Source: Comamonadaceae bacterium
GTDB lineage: Bacteria > Pseudomonadota > Gammaproteobacteria > Burkholderiales > Burkholderiaceae_C
Direction of reading: 5' to 3'
DNA: 64,000 nucleotides
Assembly: GCA_947453965.1 (NCBI GenBank)
Contig: CANGIQ010000005.1
Location: 86,316 to 150,315, forward strand
Below, piece after piece: positions 61,020 to 64,000 of the stretch; within the stretch, counting starts at the first letter, position 1, and each line of letters starts with the position of its first letter. Made by a program: the position numbers and the translations under genes. The notes beneath the pieces were generated by a model. The model searched no databases and was not told the origin of the DNA. It was given only the letters and a program-made list of their open reading frames with translations.

Positions 61020-62195
61020 ATGACCAACGCTGTCATTGTTTCTACCGCCCGCACCCCGCTTGCCAAGAGCTGGAAAGGTGCTTTCAACATGACCCATGGC
61101 GCCACTTTGGGTGGCCATGCCGTGAAACACGCCATCGCCCGCGCCGGCATTGATGCAGGTGAAGTCGAAGACGTCATCATGGGCTGTGCCAATCCCGAAG
61201 GCGCCACCGGTGCCAACATCGCGCGCCAAATCGCCTTGATGGCCGATTGCCCGATTTCTGTGTCGGGCATGACGGTCAACCGTTTTTGCTCTTCGGGTTT
61301 GCAAACCATTGCCTTGGCGGCACAACGCATCATCGCCGGTGAAGGCGATGTGTATGTGGCCGGTGGTGTGGAAAGCATTTCTTGCGTGCAGCAAGAGATG
61401 AACCAACACATGTTGGGCGACGTCAACCTGATGAAGAAAAAGCCAGAGATCTACTGGAACATGTTGCAAACCGCTGAGCAAGTGGCCAAGCGCTACAACA
61501 TCAGCCGCGATGTGATGGACGAGTATGGTGCGGGCAGCCAGCAAAAAGCCTGCGCTGCACAAGCCGCCGGTTTGTTCGATGCCGAAATTGCCCCCATCAC
61601 CGTGGCCGCTGGTGTGATCGACAAAACCATGGGCATGATGACTAAGCAAGTCACGGTCAGCAAAGATGAAGGCACACGCGAAGGCACCACCGTGGACGCG
61701 ATTCGCGGTTTGCGCTCAGCGCTGCCCGGTGGCTTGGTGACAGCAGGCAACGCCAGCCAGTTCTCGGACGGCGCTGGTGCTTGCGTGTTGATGAGCGAAG
61801 AGCTGGCCAGCAAACGTGGCTTGAAGCCGCTGGGCCGCTTCTTGGGCTTTGCCGTGGCAGGTTGCGAACCGGACGAAATGGGCATTGGTCCTGTCTACGC
61901 CGTGCCCAAAGCATTGAAACGCTTGGGTCTGACCGTCAATGACATTGACCTGTGGGAACTCAACGAAGCGTTCGCCGTGCAAGTGCTGTACTGCCGCGAC
62001 AAGCTGGGCATTCCCGCTGATCGTCTGAACGTCAACGGTGGCGCGATTGCCTTGGGTCACCCCTATGGCGTGAGCGGTCAACGTTTGACGGGCCATGCTT
62101 TGATCGAAGGCAAGCGCCGTGGCGCCAAGCGCGTGGCTGTGACCATGTGTATCGGTGGCGGCATGGGCGCGTGCGGCATCTTCGAAGTGTTGTAA
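61020..62195 (+). CDS. Acetyl-CoA C-acyltransferase (thiolase)
   Basis: A 391-residue thiolase that cleaves 3-ketoacyl-CoA. The nucleophile is C90 in [10 protein letters not shown], the histidine is H347 in [10 protein letters not shown], and the second cysteine is C377 in [11 protein letters not shown]. Full length. It has the AAGGA ribosome-binding site and is followed by a strong terminator, so the FadJ-like gene and thiolase form one end of a transcript. Confidence 0.95.
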   Translation: MTNAVIVSTARTPLAKSWKGAFNMTHGATLGGHAVKHAIARAGIDAGEVEDVIMGCANPEGATGANIARQIALMADCPISVSGMTVNRFCSSGLQTIALAAQRIIAGEGDVYVAGGVESISCVQQEMNQHMLGDVNLMKKKPEIYWNMLQTAEQVAKRYNISRDVMDEYGAGSQQKACAAQAAGLFDAEIAPITVAAGVIDKTMGMMTKQVTVSKDEGTREGTTVDAIRGLRSALPGGLVTAGNASQFSDGAGACVLMSEELASKRGLKPLGRFLGFAVAGCEPDEMGIGPVYAVPKALKRLGLTVNDIDLWELNEAFAVQVLYCRDKLGIPADRLNVNGGAIALGHPYGVSGQRLTGHALIEGKRRGAKRVAVTMCIGGGMGACGIFEVL

Positions 62196-62213
62196 ACCGC
62201 GACCTTGTCCAAA

Positions 62214-62249
62214 GGCCAAGGGTGGCGTGACGCCCTTGGCCTGTTTTTC
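62214..62249 (+). terminator. Intrinsic terminator after thiolase
   Basis: GGCCAAGGG pairs perfectly with CCCTTGGCC around a ten-base loop, followed by TGTTTTTC. It lies 19 bp after the thiolase stop and 16 bp before the acyl-CoA dehydrogenase start. The latter gene either has its own promoter within this spacer or is read through. Confidence 0.88.
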
Positions 62250-62264
62250 TGTTGAGGGTGTTGT

Positions 62265-64000
62265 ATGTCTTTGCGTTCCACGGTTGATTTTTTACTGCAC
62301 GACTGGCTGCACGTCGACACCTTGAACCAACGCGAGCGCTTCGCTGACCACTCGCGCGAAACCTTTGACGCTGTGCTCGACACCTGCGAGCGCATTGCCC
62401 GCGACAAATTTGCACCGTTCAACCGCACCGTGGACATTGAAGAACCACAGTTCGATGGCGAAAAAGTGGTGCTACCCCAAGCCACCTACGACGCGCGTGT
62501 GGCCTATGCCGAATCGGGCATGTTGAGTGCTGCGCAAGACTACGACATCGGCGGCATGCAACTGCCTTACACCGTGGAGTCAGCAGCCAACGCATTTTTT
62601 GCCTGTGCCTCGGTCAGCATTGGCGCGGGCATGTTGACCGTGGGCAATGCCAATTTGTTGATGGCGCACGGCACAGAGCGGCAAAAACAAGTGTTTGCCT
62701 TGAAAGAATTTGCAGGGGATTGGGCAGGCACCATGTGCTTGTCTGAACCGCAAGCTGGTTCATCCTTGAGCGACATTGCCACCCGTGCCACGCCCGATGG
62801 CGAAGGGTTTGAGGCCGATCCACTCGGACCACGCTACCGCCTCAAAGGCAACAAGATGTGGATTTCCACCGGCGACCACGAGTTGACCGAGAACATCGTG
62901 CATCTGGTACTGGCCAAAATCCCCGGGCCTGACGGCAAAACGATTCCAGGCGTCAAAGGCATTTCGTTGTTCATCGTGCCCAAAAAACTGGTGGATGACC
63001 AAGGCGTGTTAACTGGCGAGCGCAACGATGTGGCCCTGGCAGGCTTGAACCACAAATGCGGTTGGCGCGGCACGGTCAACACCTTGTTGAACTTTGGTGA
63101 AGGCAAGTACCCCTTGCGTGGTGCGGGCCTGGACGGCAAAGGCGCGGGCGCCATTGGCTATCTGGTCGGTCGCCCTGGCGAAGGCTTGCGCTGCATGTTC
63201 CACATGATGAACGAAGCCCGCATTGGCGTGGGCATGGCCGCCACCATGTTGGGGCTCGCGGGCTACTACGCCTCGCTGGAGTACGCCAAAAACCGCCCGC
63301 AAGGCCGTCCCATGACGTCAGCGGGCAAAGACGCCGCATCACCGCAAGCACGCATCATCGAACACGCCGACGTCAAGCGTATGTTGTTGGCGCAAAAAGC
63401 CTATGGCGAAGGCGCCTTGGCGCTGGAGCTGTACTGCGCCCGTTTGGTCGACGAACAACACACCGGCGATGCAGAAAGCGCCAACCAAGCACGTTTGCTG
63501 CTGGAGGTGCTCACCCCCATCGCCAAAAGCTGGCCCAGCGAATGGTGTTTGGAAGCCAACTCACTGGCGATTCAAATTCACGGCGGCTATGGCTATACCC
63601 GTGACTATCCGGTCGAGCAGTATTGGCGCGACAACCGCCTCAACATGATTCACGAAGGCACCCACGGCATTCAAGCCATGGACTTGCTGGGACGCAAGGT
63701 GTTGATGGAGGAGGGACGTGGTTTGTGGCTGCTGGCCGACCGCATCAACGCCACCGTCAAGCGCGCGCAGACCCATGGCACCGACCATGACAACGCAGCC
63801 CTCATCGCCCATGCCGATGCGCTTGAGCAAGCCCTGCAACGCGTGGGACGTGCCACCAAAATGGCCTGGAGCACCGGCGTGCCCGGCGAAGCACTGGCCA
63901 ATGCCGTGCCTTATATGCAAGCGTTTGGGCACACCGTGCTGGCCTGGATCTGGCTGGAAGTTGAGCTGGCCAGCCAGGCGCAAGAAGCCTCGCATCTGGG
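62265..64000 (+). CDS. Acyl-CoA dehydrogenase, DmdC-like (3' end outside window)
   Basis: FAD enzyme oxidising acyl-CoA to enoyl-CoA. At least 578 residues are encoded and the frame is open at the right edge; the family is about 590-600, so little is missing. The ATG follows GAGGG. Motifs: MCLSEPQAGSSLSDI for flavin and substrate, MWISTGDHEL, RPGEGLRCMFHMMNEARIGVG, QIHGGYGYTRDYPVEQYWRD and the catalytic glutamate in NMIHEGTHGIQAMDLLGRK. The extra C-terminal helical domain marks the long subfamily that includes 3-methylthiopropanoyl-CoA dehydrogenase (DmdC). The substrate is not determined. Confidence 0.92.
   Translation, partial: MSLRSTVDFLLHDWLHVDTLNQRERFADHSRETFDAVLDTCERIARDKFAPFNRTVDIEEPQFDGEKVVLPQATYDARVAYAESGMLSAAQDYDIGGMQLPYTVESAANAFFACASVSIGAGMLTVGNANLLMAHGTERQKQVFALKEFAGDWAGTMCLSEPQAGSSLSDIATRATPDGEGFEADPLGPRYRLKGNKMWISTGDHELTENIVHLVLAKIPGPDGKTIPGVKGISLFIVPKKLVDDQGVLTGERNDVALAGLNHKCGWRGTVNTLLNFGEGKYPLRGAGLDGKGAGAIGYLVGRPGEGLRCMFHMMNEARIGVGMAATMLGLAGYYASLEYAKNRPQGRPMTSAGKDAASPQARIIEHADVKRMLLAQKAYGEGALALELYCARLVDEQHTGDAESANQARLLLEVLTPIAKSWPSEWCLEANSLAIQIHGGYGYTRDYPVEQYWRDNRLNMIHEGTHGIQAMDLLGRKVLMEEGRGLWLLADRINATVKRAQTHGTDHDNAALIAHADALEQALQRVGRATKMAWSTGVPGEALANAVPYMQAFGHTVLAWIWLEVELASQAQEASHL

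Noticed and set aside
51947..64000. A dedicated DMSP/methylthiopropionate pathway
   Set aside because: Ligase and dehydrogenase resemble DmdB and DmdC types, but no DmdA or clear DmdD is present, and FadJ-like plus thiolase fit general beta-oxidation better.

Overview
The window looks like the chromosome of a betaproteobacterium of the order Burkholderiales, most likely a Comamonadaceae-type freshwater bacterium (Limnohabitans or Rhodoferax-like). This is inferred from gene content and order (dapC-dapD-dapE-prmB, smc-zipA-ligA-def, map-glnD), moderate GC content and dense packing. No search could be run. I see no tRNA, rRNA, CRISPR array, insertion sequence or prophage.

Layout. (1) 2-19247, + strand: a surface and secretion block. 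A giant RTX adhesin runs in from the left edge (at least 3133 residues). It is followed by its type I secretion system (ABC transporter, HlyD-like adaptor, TolC-like channel), a GT4 glycosyltransferase, two small exported proteins, a truncated two-partner-secretion transporter (TpsB) and a membrane-protein pair (unknown plus HTTM-like). (2) 19266-25515, - strand: dapC-dapD-dapE (lysine/peptidoglycan precursor synthesis), prmB and the ABC-F gene yheS. (3) 25568-33508, + strand: an orphan Hpt protein, smc, zipA, ligA and def, for chromosome and division functions. (4) 33525-41316, - strand: map-glnD, then a yjbE/F/H-like exopolysaccharide cluster in which the YjbG/GfcC domain is fused to the front of YjbH. 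(5) 41518-45537, + strand: purL. (6) 45553-51815, - strand: selO-msrB-yciB-bolA-PpiC, a terminator, then rlhA and a YiiM-like MOSC gene. (7) 51947-64000, + strand: an acyl-CoA catabolic island with a CoA ligase, a complete branched-chain-type ABC importer (livK-H-M-G-F), a FadJ-like bifunctional enzyme, a thiolase and an acyl-CoA dehydrogenase cut by the right edge.

How the parts work together. Region 1 is a self-contained secretion locus: the adhesin should be exported by the T1SS genes directly behind it, with the glycosyltransferase a candidate modifier. Region 7 links uptake of a carboxylate or amino-acid-like substrate to CoA activation and beta-oxidation. Two palindromes with related half-sites, one before the ligase and one before the fadJ-like gene, suggest one shared regulator.

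Most notable observations: the mosaic adhesin, which has five internal or terminal copies of its C-terminal module and one stray copy of a beta-domain lodged in its FG-GAP region; the YjbG-YjbH fusion; a low-GC recombination-like patch inside ligA; a LivF-type ATPase whose Walker A lysine is arginine; a truncated TpsB; and the paired operator-like palindromes. I found no clear sign of a wholly new defence or mobile system.
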